Assembly (NCBI GenBank): GCA_017163975.1
Contig: JAFFSR010000245.1
Coordinates: forward strand, 3,363,001-3,427,000
Direction of reading: 5' to 3'
DNA: 64,000 nucleotides
From: Anastatus disparis
Taxonomy: Eukaryota; Arthropoda; Insecta; Hymenoptera; Eupelmidae
Made by a program: the position numbers and the translations under genes. Of this stretch, positions 46,394 through 58,599 are shown piece after piece. A model generated the notes under the pieces. That model ran no database searches and was not told where the DNA came from. It was given only the letters and a program-made list of their open reading frames with translations. Position 1 is the first letter of the stretch; every line of letters starts with the position of its first letter.

Positions 46394-46625
46394 GTCCCGA
46401 GCACAATAATCCGCAATTTGTTCGGCGGACACGCCAATTCACTAGATCGTGCCAAGGGAAGTTTTAGGGCCAACCTTATGAAAATAAATTTTTGTTATTG
46501 GTGTGTTAGCATGAATTACATAAAATTTAATTTATTTTCTTAAGGTTGGCTCCAAAAATTCTCTAGGCACGATCTAGTGAATTGGCGTGTCCGCCGAACA
46601 AATTGCGGACTATTGTGCTTGGGGC
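46394..46625. mobile_element. palindromic MITE, 232 bp
   Basis: CCCGAGCACAATAATCCGC at the left is inverted at the right (GCGGACTATTGTGCTTGGGG). The arms of about 75 bp run through GGCGGACACGCCAATTCACTAG and TCGTGCC. The central ~70 bp is AT-rich and unpaired. It has no coding capacity. Confidence 0.88.
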
Positions 46626-46689
46626 AATACTGTTTTATCTTATAAGCTTCGTTTATCAACGCTTGCTGTGTACTAATAAGTAAGAATAA

Positions 46690-47230
46690 GTAAGAATGAT
46701 ATGAAATATTTTAAAAATATTTCATATCATTCTTACAGAATCCTTTCAATGGAAGATGTATGAAAAGATTTACGAATTATTACCAAAAGAATTCATGGAT
46801 CCTTCCAGAATTCTTTCATTGAAAGGATTCTGTAATGATTCTATGTCCGGGGTATATTCCTTTTAGAAATAATACAATGAAATATTATAAAAATATTTCA
46901 TATCATTCTTACAGAATCCTTTCAATGGAAGATGTATGAAAAGATTTACGAATTATTACCAAAAGAATTGATGGATCCTTCCAGAATTCTTTCATTGAAA
47001 GGATTCTGTAATAATTCTATGTCCGGGGTATATTCCTTTTAGAAATAATACAATGAAATATTTTAAAAATATTTCTTATTATTCTTACAGAATCCTTTCA
47101 ATGGAAGATGTATGAAAAGATTTACGAATTATTACCAAAAGAATTCATGGATCCTTACAGAATTCTTTCATTGAAAGGATTTTGAAATGTCTTGTGAATT
47201 CTTTATGAAATATTTTTTTGTATTATTTTT
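46690..47230. repeat. 176-bp tandem repeat, about three copies, each containing a hairpin
   Basis: TCTTACAGAATCC recurs at 46731, 46907 and 47083 (period 176). Within each unit ACAGAATCCTTTCAATG and CATTGAAAGGATTCTGT are inverted about 100 bp apart, so every unit is itself a foldback. AAATATTTNAAAATATTT palindromes join the units. Copies 1 and 2 are nearly identical; the third decays at its end. Confidence 0.9.
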
Positions 47231-47751
47231 AAAAGAATAATACCTCGGACATAGAATTATTTCAGAATCCTTCCAGTGAAATATTTCTGAAAGATTGTAG
47301 TCCTTTCATGAATCCTTTCAGAATTCTTTCAAAGTCCTTTCATGCTGTATGGGTTTGAAGCGGAATCCCACCTTTTCAATTCGCTTATTAAGGGTTTTCC
47401 ATCTATTTTTGTCTGGAATTCCCAATGAGCATACATACCTCGATGACGTGAATTCCTGTCCATACCAAAGTAGTAATCGATTCAAATCTTGTGTATTCGA
47501 TAAATTTTTAACTATTATTACCTCAATTTACGCGTAATATATCTCACCTATTCGCAACTAGATTTTTATATGGATTTCCGTCCTTAATGTACGCAAATTT
47601 CTGTTTAACTTGTAGATTTTACTAATTACTAAGTGGATTCTTATTTCGATTTAAGGTCCTATTTTGAATTAGATTCCGTCCCATTCGTGGATTCTCACTT
47701 TTTTAAATTGGATTTTCAGATAGATTTTCGAGGCGGAAAATCTATAGTTTT
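47231..47751. other. AT-rich DNA, nothing firm
   Basis: No gene seen. Scattered GGATTTTC/GGATTCT phrases suggest degraded repeat modules. Confidence 0.45.
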
Positions 47752-48196
47752 CCCTATCAAAAAGATCCAGCTAAATGTGACTGGATAGTCGATGGATATC
47801 CAGCTGAATATTTAGATAGGTAATTCATCTGGATGATCAACCTGAATTTTCCAGCTGGATAATACCCATGTATCCAGGTAGATTACTCATCTACGTATCT
47901 GGGTGGATTACCTATCCGAATATCCAGCTGGATTATTCATGTAAATATCTAGGCGGATCACCTATCTAAAATTTAGATTAATTACCCATCTATGCACCTA
48001 GGTGGATTTCCCATCTGATTATACAGCTAGATTATCCATGTTATAATGATCATCCAGGCAGATTACCCACCATCTAATCCAGATAAATTTCCTATCTAAA
48101 CATATAGTTGGAAAATCCAAGTAGATTACTAATCTAAATATCCAGCTGGATATCCATCGACTATTCAGTCACATCCAGCTGGATTTTTTTGATTGA
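47752..48196. mobile_element. foldback element E, ~445 bp, GGATATCCAGCTGG modules
   Basis: The left end CCCTATCAAAAAGATCCAGCT is inverted, with mismatches, at the right end (AGCTGGATTTTTTTGATTG). AATGTGACTGGATAGTCGATGGATATCCAGCTG just inside the left end matches its inverse at ~48140-48180. The interior is a series of degenerate modules of the form GGATNACCNATCTGGATNATCC. It is clearly akin to foldback element B (6377-11440) in module and terminal style. Confidence 0.75.
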
Positions 48197-48739
48197 ATTT
48201 ATGTCAAAATCTAGCTGCATATTTTTGTGATATGTATTGCGCGTAAATGTAGGTAATAATAGTTAGAAAGGGTCAAGCCGGGTAAGATAGGTGAATTGGT
48301 CCCAGAAGCAAAGAGAAAAACTGATATAGCCATCATATTCTATATAAAAAAATATACCTCCATAGAAATTTTCAGCCCCCTAAACCTAAACCTAACCTCA
48401 AAAACGCAATTTTTCGTTTTTTGAGTCTCTGAGCTCTATTTCCGTCAATTTTTAAGTTAGAATACTCTTTTTTTTCAATTTAGGTTTTTTGAAGCCCTAT
48501 AAAATAGTTTCTGATGATTTTTTGTAGGTGCTAAATTCAAATTTCGAGAGACGTTTAAACATTTTTTTTTTTAAATATTTCGAAAGCTAAGATAGACGAC
48601 ACTTTGGAAATAGTATATTACGATACGGGCGACTTAAATCACCTATTATTACACGACTAAGTTAGGGCCTGAGTGTCAGCGAGGTAAACGCTGCACTGAA
48701 AGACTTTGCGAGTCACACTCACTCCCTGTCGGCGTAAAT
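48197..48739. other. unassigned spacer
   Basis: No gene seen. It contains CCTAAACCTAAACCTAACCT at about 48380-48400, too short and irregular to call telomeric. Confidence 0.45.
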
Positions 48740-49248
48740 CCAACTCTTAGTAGGGGAGTAGAGGGGTGAGAGTCATGATAACGCTGCCTTGGAGAGTAGG
48801 AGATACTCCCCAACTTTTAAAGCATAATTTACTTGCAATTCGCAATGTAAACACAAGTATTTTAGGTTATAAAATTATAAAAAATGTAAGTAAGCAAAAT
48901 GTGTATTTAATGCATTTACAAAACTATATTGAGAAATAATTAAAAAAGGAACTTATTAAAAAGTATTATATTGCTTGTTTATACGTTTATTCTTTAAATA
49001 TAAGCTTCTTAAAAATAAGGTTAGGATTTTCCAATTATGTACATTTTTATGTAGTACAATGTAATTAATAGTCTTAAATAAAGATTCTGCTTGCAGTGTT
49101 ATCTCTCATAAACAGTTCTAACCTTAAATAATTGTGTTTATATCGCAGATTGCAAGTAAATTATGCTTTAAAAGTTGGGGAGTATCTCCTACTCTCCGAG
49201 GCAGCGTTATTATGACTCTCACCCCTCTACTCCTCTACTAAGAGTTGG
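48740..49248. mobile_element. MITE with ~125-bp inverted repeats, 509 bp
   Basis: CCAACTCTTAGTAGGGGAG at 48740 is inverted at 49230-49248. The arms continue through GGTGAGAGTCAT, AACGCTGCC and GGAGTATCTCC-type sequence to TTTACTTGCAAT. The ~260-bp centre is AT-rich and not inverted. It has no coding capacity. Confidence 0.88.
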
Positions 49249-49793
49249 TCGCGACGGAGTCTTAAAGCGTCGAAATGACTACCTCTTCGCATCACATGTT
49301 ATACTGATATTAACTTTGGTTTTACACATATTTTACACGCTTATAATTGTTATTTATTTTGAAAAATATCGATATAAAAGTGTTGCAATAATCTACACCT
49401 TATTATTATCGATGAATAAACTTTTAAAAATAATCCAGATATCAGAATATCGCTTATTATAAGTGCGTGACTTAAGTGAATTCAGCATCATATTCACTAT
49501 TGAACAGCGTAAAAATTTATCGTTTAACTCATCGGCTCAGCGGGATTTAAGCGCGGATTTAAATCACGCAGTGATATAAAAATATATAATATTAATTTAT
49601 GCATTAAAAGTATGTAAACATTTTTTCAGATTGCCTATACCCGGCCTAACCCTCGTATCCTACACTTTCATTTGCAATATTTTTGAGTGAAATTTTATTT
49701 TTGGAGACACTCTGGGTTGTAACATATCGAGAATAACTCGGAATTTTCCAATTTTCACGTTAAAGCGCTCCCAGAGACCTTAAAAACCCATTA
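49249..49793. other. AT-rich spacer
   Basis: No gene or clear repeat seen. Confidence 0.45.
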
Positions 49794-50243
49794 TACTAAT
49801 AAAAATCCGTATAAATGTCCCGCCAGGTGGAACCCGTATCATAATCCATAAAACTATGCGTATATTCTTCTACAGTATATCTAAATATATATAATTCAAT
49901 ACTATAAACAGGAATATACAGATATACTGAATGTATTGTTTTGGGTTATCATTCAAACACCACCTAACGGAAGCAATCATCCTAATTTTTCCCAGTACAC
50001 CCAAACTCATGTGTACTGCATTTCTATTTACAGAAATAGATAGTAGGTATAGGGTGAACCAGCCGGTAGCTGCACAAATCTAATTTGGAATAAGTTTTTA
50101 CACATTCAGTATATCTGTATATTCCTGTTTATAGTATTAAATCATATATATTTAAATATACTGTAGAAGAATATATGCATAGTTTTATGGATTATGATAC
50201 GAGTTTCACCTGGCGGGACATTTATACGGATTTTTATTAGTAT
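49794..50243. mobile_element. MITE with ~145-bp inverted repeats, 450 bp
   Basis: ATACTAATAAAAATCCGTAT at 49794 is inverted at the right end (50243). The ~145-bp arms include TGTCCCGCCAGGTG and ATAAACAGGAATATACAG with few mismatches. Its right end abuts the LTR of the gypsy remnant exactly. Confidence 0.9.
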
Positions 50244-50655
50244 TGTAAGCTTCTTGTCCTCGTAGAAGGCTTAGCTTGCTTGTAATAGGTCCAAAAGGAA
50301 CAGGTTGCTGGATAGGTAGACAAAGGAAAGAACTTCCTTTATTACAAGTCTAAACTATATTTTATTACCTGAGGACAACAGAAAGGCTACTTATCTCAAT
50401 AGAAGTCGAGAACGCTCTTACTTACTTTGTTCGTCTCGCGTACACTGAGAAAAAAATTTAGTTGGATTAAGTAAGGCTTAATTGAATCAATGAAATCCCT
50501 TAGGTGCGGGCGGCACATAAAATATTTTGTTACATTAATACAAATATTTTAATTGAGTCAAATAAATATTTCATTTTTTAAAATAAATATTTGATTCTAC
50601 TAAACATCACAAATATTGGTTAAAAATAATATTTTGTATTTTCAAATAAATATTT

Positions 50656-50992
50656 GACTTACTAAATGTCGCGAAGATTGATTCAATAAAATTAATTCAT
50701 TGTTTTAATAAAAAAAATTATCGATTAGAATGTCCATTTGTTCTTCTAATTAATTATTTCATCATATTAATGCTATATTGAAATTAAATTAGTTCAATAT
50801 TTAATATTTTCAATTAAATATTTGACTTATTAAATGTCGCGAAGATTGATTCAATAAAATTAATTCATTGTTTTAATAAAAAAAATTTTCGATTAAAATG
50901 TCCATTTGTTCTTCTAATTAATTATTTCATCATATTAATGCTATATTGAAATTAAATTAGTTCAATATTTAATATTTTCAAATGAAAGTTTA
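50656..50992. repeat. 168-bp direct duplication inside element F
   Basis: GACTTACTAAATGTCGCGAAG at 50656 and GACTTATTAAATGTCGCGAAG at 50824 each begin a block containing TGTCCATTTGTTCTTC, nearly identical. Confidence 0.85.
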
Positions 50993-52239
50993 ATTTATTA
51001 AATATTTTTAATTTAATAAAATTTTAAGATTTAATAAAATTAATTTATTGTCTTAACAATAAATTGATTAATTATTCGGTTTCACAAATAAAATATTCCT
51101 TCAAAGTAAAGAAATATTTAATTAATTCGATTTATAGATATATTAATCGAACAAATACTGTCTTTAATCAACAGTATTTGCTTTCAGTGATTTACATTTA
51201 TTTATTAACATCAATGAATTGATGACTCATTAAAGGACAGGTGAATATGATTCCATTTATTTATTAACATTAGTATGCTTTATACAGTGATCGCACACGC
51301 AGTAAATCTAACATAAATTTCGCTCGCATTACAATTTACATATTATCTTGAATTTTTAACTTCCTTATATATCAACTTAGAAGCCCTCTTACCGCTTGCG
51401 AGATCGAAAATTAACGACGCCACCAAGCGGTAGTATCATCAAACCATCGAACTAAATGATTTTGTTAAAACAATAAAGGTTTCTTTTAGTTCAAATATGT
51501 GTTATTTGAATGAAATAAATTATATAGATGAATCAAATAGTAGATTTACTTGATTTTAACAAGTATTTAATCAGATTTCTCTGTAATTTTTATTAACTTT
51601 AGTACATATTTTGCTAAGTTATTCACTTAGCAAGACACGTATTTAAAACATGAGTTTGTTTGAGTATAAAGGATGATAACTTATACAAAAAAGTATTTTT
51701 CAAGAATATTAAATATTAATTTTAACATTATATTTCATTTGATTTAGTAAATATGTTATTAAATAATAACTGCTTGTTTCAATAAATATTTCATTAAGAT
51801 AATCAAATAATTATTTAATCGATCTGATAAAGAAATTAATTAATACAACAAAATATTTAATTGGGACATAAATAATAAAATATTTAATTGTTAAAAATAA
51901 TAATTAATTCAATTAATCACTGATTTCATAGACGCAATATAATTAAATAATAAAAGTAATAAAATAATTTTATAGAACAAAATAAATCAAATATTTGAAT
52001 CAATTAAAAATTTAATTAATTTAATGCATCCAATTAATTATAATATAGCAATGAAATTATTTGAGTAAAAGACAATGAGATATTTCATAGAATCAATCAT
52101 ATATTTCATAAAGAGAAAAAACGCATTCATCAAAGCAACTAAATATTGAATTAAATGATTAGGTATTTCATTGGCCAGTGAAATAATTTAATATAAGTCA
52201 TACAATATTTATTTAAAACAATGAAATATCTTTTTGTTA

Positions 52240-53040
52240 TTATTCAAAATTTATTGAAAGAATAAAACAATAATTTTGACATTATTAAATATTTCATTAA
52301 TATAATAAAATATATTATTGAACAGTAAAGTAATTTAATAAAGGTGATATAATAATTAATTAAATCAATGTAATATATTCTTCTTTTAATCAAAATTTGA
52401 TAAAAATAATAGAATAAATACGTTAGAATTAGTAAACATTTTATTAAGATAATTAAATATATTATTAAACATCAAAGTAATTTAGTAGAAGTATTATAAT
52501 ATTTAATTGAAATAGTGAAATATATTCTTATGTCAATCAAAACTTGATAGAATTAATAGAATAAATATATTCGGTTTAATAAATATTTCATTGAGATAAT
52601 CAAATATATTATTGAACATTAAAGTAATTTTATGGAAATGTTAATATAATATTTAATTGAATCAATGAAATATATTCTTGTTTCAATAATAACTTGATAG
52701 AAATAATAGAATAAATATATTTGGTTTAATAAATATTTCATTAAGATAATCAAATATATTATTAAACATTAAAGTAATTCAATAGAAGTGCTAATACAAT
52801 ATTTAATTAAATCAGTGACATATATTCTTGATTCAATAACAATTTGATAGAAATAATAAAATAAATATATTTGGTTTAATAAATATTTCATTAAGATAAT
52901 CTAATACATTATTGAACATTAAAGTAATTTAATGGAAGTGTTAATATAATATTTAATTAAATCAGTGAATTATATTCTTGTTTCAATAACAACTTGATAG
53001 AAATAATAGAATAAATATATTCGGTTTAATAAATATTTCT
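52240..53040. repeat. 150-bp tandem repeat, about five copies, inside element F
   Basis: AACTTGATAGAAATAATAGA recurs at about 52394, 52541, 52691, 52841 and 52991, followed each time by AATAAATATTTCATTAAGATAATC and ATTAAAGTAATTTAATGGAAG. Confidence 0.88.
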
Positions 53041-53857
53041 TTAAAAAAAATTTATTATCTGATTTTACGTTGCACCTTTCTTGACTTTAAAAAAATAATT
53101 TATTGGTTTTCTTTTTGTGAATTCATTGAAATCGGATTTGTTGATTTTAAGGAACCTATTTCTTTAAATTAATTGTAATTTTTATTGAAATGCTGATCAA
53201 ATTTTATGTGTTATATACAACAAAATATTTTTTTTTATACAATCACATATATTATTAATTAAATGACAATGTTATTAACTTAGTGAAGCATTTATTTACA
53301 ATATAAGCTTCTTTAACTTGATCGGATGACCGTTGATTCAAGCAAATATTATATTGATGATTGACCGATATTTTTTTATTGTTATAAAAGATTTTGTAAA
53401 TTCAACAAACGATTTACTAAAATAAATATTTAATTACTGTAACAAAATATATAGATAATTCACAAACATATTCTATTGTTACAAATAAATATTTTATAAA
53501 ATTTTATCAGTTGCCTTAATGAAATTGATTTGATTAAATCAATCAAATAATTTATCCGAAACAATAAATTTTTCTTTATTTTAAAAAAATATTTATTTTT
53601 TTTAACTTAGGTATCAATTTTTTTTATCCCAACTAAATATTTCAGTGATTTAATAACCTTGCATATTATTTCAATCAAAATTAATTTTTATCAACAAAAT
53701 ATTTAATAACTAAATTTATTTCATTGACTCAACTAAATTTTTTTCTCAGTGTATCACAAAGCTTACGCTTCTCATCGCTTACTTGCGCACCGCAGGTTGC
53801 GCATAACACTTACATATGTGCTTACTTCTACATACATACTATGTCTGTGCGCCCACA

Positions 53858-54315
53858 GTACTCCCCCCTAAATAACCATCTATGGTTATTTACATAAAAA
53901 ATATATGCATATTTTTACATAACCCGTGGGTACTTATTTACATATGATCTCTTTTTACATACTTGCGACTTTTGATATTTTAATAGTATTACATGTTACA
54001 TAATTACTCGCGCAATTACTCTTTTACATGCATTTATCTTTATGCGATTACTCTCACTCATACCATTTTACATTATATGCACTTACGCAATTATTCTTGT
54101 GCCAATCTGTAGTCCGCTTTTTTGGTGAGATCATGCGTTTCATTGCTTATATATAATAGGCTTCTGATCAATTCTTCCAGAAAAAAAACGTCTTGGCTCG
54201 GTTAATGGAACTCTTTAACGATATAAATATCGGACGAAAGCCCAATCAGCTTCATCTATATATAACATAAAAAACAAACATTATTAGTATATACGCATTA
54301 CAATATTGCCTAAAA
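53858..54315 (-). other. 3' untranslated internal region of the gypsy remnant
   Basis: Lies between the end of the pol-derived frame and the 3' LTR. It includes the polypurine tract and many TTTACAT phrases. No envelope-like frame is visible. Confidence 0.5.
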
Positions 54316-57160
54316 TTAATCACATTTTACTTTGAAGTGAGACACTGTTGTACAAAATCTAACCTTTTTTTTACAATTAATTTTCCTATTTAACGTTACA
54401 TCATTTATTTTTCTGTGTCTCAGAATGTTAGGTATAAATCTCTCTCTTTTTTTATTATTTTTATTATTTTTCTCGCTACCTATGGTCTCGTGTTCTACCC
54501 TGTTACTGGTTTTCTTATTATTTGCTACGTTACCTGTCTCTTTACACGTATCCGTAATGTCTATTTGCTCTTCATTGAGCTCGTCGTATTTGTTATTGCT
54601 TACGTCGTTAAAATTATACTCTGGTACTTCCTGTATCTGGTTACCTTCGTCCAATGCTCCAGGTGTCTCATCATCTTCCCCATCTGTGGGTGGAGCCTCA
54701 CTGTGGATCTGAGCTTCGGTTACTCTATTTGTTCTGTCACTACTCTGAGGTGCTACTTCCCTACCTAATTCGCTTTATTGTGGTTCAATTTCATTCGCTA
54801 AGAAGTAGGCTGGTTTTAATCTTTCCACATTCACGGTTACGTCTTTATTACCTTTCCTTATGACGTAATTATGACCATTTTCGTGCCTAGAGATGACCTT
54901 ATATAGTCCTGCATATGGTTGCACAAGAGGTGGTTTAACTGCTTTTATTTTCTCTAGCACATGAGTCATCATGGTCACAAGATATCTGTAACCTTCGCTT
55001 GGCGGCAACGGACCAACTAAGTTGACATGCACGTGGGTGAACCGTCCATCTGGTTTGCTAAATTTCATAGGTAAAAATTTGTTTTCCCTAGTTACTTTCG
55101 ATCGTTGGCATTCCATGCATGCTTTGCACCAGGATGTTATCTGCCTGTTCATATTAGGCCATACGTACTGCTTCCTCATCATCTTACTAGTTGACCTAGT
55201 AGATGGGTGTGCTTTACTATGAAAGAGTTCAAAGATGACTGCTCTCAGTGCCTCCGGTATATACGGCCTTGCGCTATTTTGCAATAAAATAGCGTGTTTT
55301 CTATGCCATATTGCAATTTTACCAGTTTTAATTGATGCTGCAGATTATTTATTATATCCTGCAGCTGTTGATCTTCCCTTTGCTGTCTAGCTATTTCATC
55401 TAACGAAAATATTGTCGGAAATCGAAAATAATGAACTCTCGACAATGCGTCTGCCACTAAATTATCTTCTCCTGGTAAATAGCAGATTTTCACCTTATAC
55501 TCAGCAATGTATGTTAATTTTCTTGCTTGCAATGCTGTGCAGCTATTTAAACTCTTACCCAACACATATACCAGTGGTTCATGGTCTGTGCATACCTTAA
55601 ATTCTCTACCTTCCAAGTAGTAACCAAAATATTTTATGGCCTCATAAATTGCCATTAATTCCCTATCATACGTGCTGTAATTCGATTGTGCGGGGGTGAA
55701 TTTTTTTGAAAAGAAAGCTAGCGGCTTCTACATATTTCCTACTTTCTCTTCTAAAGCTGCGCCCATGGCAAAATTTGTCGCATTTGTAACTAACCTAATC
55801 TCCGCATTCTTAGCTGGGAACGCAAGATACGCAATATTCACTAATTCTTCTTAAAATTGTCTTGAATGCTCGTTCTGCTTCTTCGGTCCATTCCACGGGT
55901 CTTTTGTCCTTCTTCTTAATATCTTTTATTATAGCTATCAAGTGCCTCTGTACTTCTGCGGCTCTTGGTAAGCTTTTTCTGTAAAAGTTTACCATTCCCA
56001 GAAATCGACGCATCTCCTCTTTAGTCTGAGGCCTCTTAAAGGCTTGTATCGCTTCGACCTTAGATGGATCTGATTCGAATCCATTTTTGTCGATTAAATG
56101 GCCCAAGAAGATAAGTTTATCGACTCCAAACTGACATTTATCTATGTTCAGTTTGAGGTGGAATTTCTCTAACCTCTCTAGGGCGATCTTAAGATGTTCT
56201 TGGTGCTCCTCGTCTGATGAAGATGCAACCAAGATATTATCAACGAATGCGAACACAAAATCCAGGTCACCCACGGCCTGGTTTATGTATCGCTGAAATG
56301 TGTGTGCGGCAGTCCGGAATCTGAACGTCATCACTAGGAACTCATTAAGTCCGAATAGAGTCGTCACCGCTGTTTTTGGTACATCCTCTGGAAATATAGG
56401 GATCTGCAAAAATGCTTTCTCCAAGTCGAGTGCGGGAAAAATAGTTTTTTCTTCTAGATTATACGCAAAATCCTGGAGATTGGGAATAGGGTACTTATCT
56501 GGTACCGTGACTGTGTTCAACGTCCTATAGTCGCCTCAGATCCTCCACTCACCATATTTCTTGGGAACCATATGGATAGGTGTAGCCCAAGGGCTTTTTG
56601 AAGGTTGGTATATACATTCCTTACACCATCTCTGAAATTCCTGTTTTGCTGCCTGCAGCTTATCAGGTGCCAATCTGCGCGGTTTCTGCGCTACCGGCGA
56701 TCCCACTGTGGTGATATGGTGATACACGTCCATCTTTCTTTTAATCGTTGGTTTTTCAAGCCCAAGTACCGATGGAAATTCTTTTATTATATGGGCGTAC
56801 CTACTCTTCGGGTCTATTAACGACACCTGCACGTACGTTACTTTCTTTGCAGTGCCTGCGTCTGACTCACCAGTTTTTGCATTCACCAGCTCCCGTCGGA
56901 TCAGATCTGGGAGCAAATGGTAGTGCTTGATGACGTCACCACCTAGTATCGCGTATGGTACGACTGCTACAATGAACGTCCATTTGAACTTATTTTTGAA
57001 CCCGAAGTCCAATTTCCTGTATACTATACTATATGTATCTATTTGCGTATTATTCGCTGCGTACAATTTAACGTGTGTTGCTTTTTTTACTATTTTTCTT
57101 TTTCGGAACTAATGATACTTGCGCACCCGTATCTACTAAAATGTTTCGTTGACTACTTTA
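54316..57160 (-). pseudogene. Ty3/gypsy pol (protease, RT, RNase H, integrase), broken
   Basis: Read from high to low coordinates. The protease active-site motif VDTGA lies at ~57141-57125, then a frameshift. An RT lead-in follows (57066-56536) ending at an in-frame TGA. RT palm: LDLEKAFLQIPI, and FVDNILVA at ~56255 where the second catalytic Asp is Asn. A frameshift near 55840 precedes RNase H with YDRELMAIYEAI, CTDHEPL and DALSR. After another shift near 55270 the integrase zinc finger has its H-H-C-C residues. The core has Asn in place of the first Asp (VNLVGPLP) and then lacks most of the catalytic domain (deletion at ~54960). The GPY-like tail and an acidic C-terminal stretch follow to 54316 with one TAA. 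Inactive. Confidence 0.85.
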
Positions 57161-57209
57161 TCTACGACGTGGAGACTTATTCCTTCTGTATCCGACGAGG
57201 TTGTCCCCT

Positions 57210-58545
57210 CTACCCGTCGGTTCGAGAGTTTAAATGTACTCTATCTTTATTCTTACTTCGCGTTTGACTTCCTTCTTTCCTAACGCTATTACTTCTTGCT
57301 ATCTCGTGTATGGGTGATTTAGACCCTTGACTTTTTCCATCTACGGTACGTGGAACGAACTCATGCCTTTTCTCATAATTAATCCAATCGCATGGTTCCA
57401 AGCATCTATACGCGCTTTTTCCATATTTCGCGTGGTATACACAATAACGTTTGCAATTATTTCGATTATTAGTTCGCGAACGTCCTCTACTTCTAAATTC
57501 ATTCTCTACTTTACCGAGCATATTCTTGATAACGGCTTCAATATGAGCTTCGTTACCTACATTATCTGCATACGGTCTATCATTTTCTTTCTTATCTTGA
57601 CTTACTATACTAACCATTTTACCGACCTCTTCCTCACATTTATTTTTATATACTTCGTCCGCGTTTTTTACCACGGTTGCTTCGTTTCTTAGATTTATTT
57701 CTCCCACCAGATGCGATTTAATACCCGGTGAACGATTATATTTCCATACCCTTAAGATAACCTCGCGTTCTATTTTATCATCTGCCACGTCGAGCAATTC
57801 TCCTAAATATTCCAACGGTTTTTCTCCGCGTGCCCGACATTTTCTGAATAATTTATTAAACCTTTCTTCTTGCGATTGTCCATTCGTGTCTATAAGATAT
57901 TTCTTCAACCCGTTATATCTATATCCCGGTTTTAATGTTTTTACTAAATTCGATATTTCACGAATTATGTCATTATCTAAATTGTTCATAAGTAACACGA
58001 ACGCCACGCTCTCGTCCATAATATTTTGCAATTTAGCCTGCGTTTCGAATAAATCAAACCACGTTTTCGGGTTGTGTTTCCAAAAGAAAAACTCAATTTG
58101 ACGGGTTTGCTCGAGGTTACTATGAACCATTATGTTGTTCACCTAACCTAAAATTATTTGGCACGTCATCAATATTATCTTTATTTGCGTGTGTCGGTAT
58201 TTGCTCGTTATGCACGTCGTGTGTTTCTTACTTCTCTCCCGATTTATCTCAGTTTAATTCGAGCATCTCTATTTTCTTTATTAAAACTCCTAAGTTAGTT
58301 TCGTAATCTTTTTGCATTACTAACATCTGTTTTTCATAATAATCTTCTACTCTTTGCGTACCGCTCGCTCCTAATATACTACTACTATTCATCGTTTCTT
58401 GATCCGCAAGAATTCTATTATTATCAACTTGTTCTTTGAATGCATTACGTTCTCTATCATTCGGCGTGCTATTCCATATATTCGCTGTGGCTTCATCCAT
58501 CCCACTATTTAATGCTACATTCGCTTGCGTTTTCGCGGTAGCCAT
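57210..58545 (-). pseudogene. Ty3/gypsy gag, interrupted
   Basis: The N-terminal part starts at Met 58545 (MATAKTQANV) and includes a probable coiled coil ending in LIKKIEMLEL, with stops near 58249 and shortly after. The main part (58142-57210) has a capsid-like segment with FFFWKHNPKTWFDLFE and RFNKLF. It is followed by an arginine-rich region and the Cys-His motif CVYHAKYGKSAYRCLEPC (~57450), the pattern seen in arthropod gypsy-type Gag proteins in place of a classic CCHC. No 5' LTR was found beyond it. Confidence 0.75.
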
Positions 58546-58599
58546 TTTGTGATTCAAGATCCTGTACAACGCAAAGTAATCCAAACTACAAATCTCAAC

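Larger units (their letters stand above)
50443..53751. mobile_element. 3.3-kb AT-rich element F with short inverted ends and TA duplication
   Basis: CACTGAGAAAAAAATTTAGTTG at 50443 is inverted at 53730-53751, with TA on both sides (50441-50442 and 53752-53753). The body is extremely AT-rich and built of degenerate modules such as AAATATTTNATTNAATCAATG. It contains a 168-bp direct duplication (starts 50656 and 50824) and a 150-bp tandem array (52394-53040). No protein-coding frame is seen. It disrupts the gypsy LTR, so it is younger than that insertion. Confidence 0.85.
50244..53857 (-). mobile_element. 3' LTR of a Ty3/gypsy element, split by a 3.3-kb insertion
   Basis: On the minus strand a purine-rich tract (AGGGGGGAGTAC, 53869-53858) precedes TGTGGGCGCACAGAC, the LTR start at 53857. 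The LTR runs to 53754, is interrupted by the element at 50443-53751, resumes at 50442 and ends ...AAGCTTACA at 50244. Total LTR length is about 300 bp with TG...CA ends. I found no matching 5' LTR upstream of gag. Confidence 0.7.

Noticed and set aside
48378..48402. CCTAAACCTAAACCTAACCT as interstitial telomere sequence
   Set aside because: Too short and irregular for the insect TTAGG repeat. No telomere-associated structure is nearby.
49175..49462. 95-aa plus-strand frame
   Set aside because: Its first 25 codons are the inverted repeat of a MITE and the rest is AT-rich DNA.
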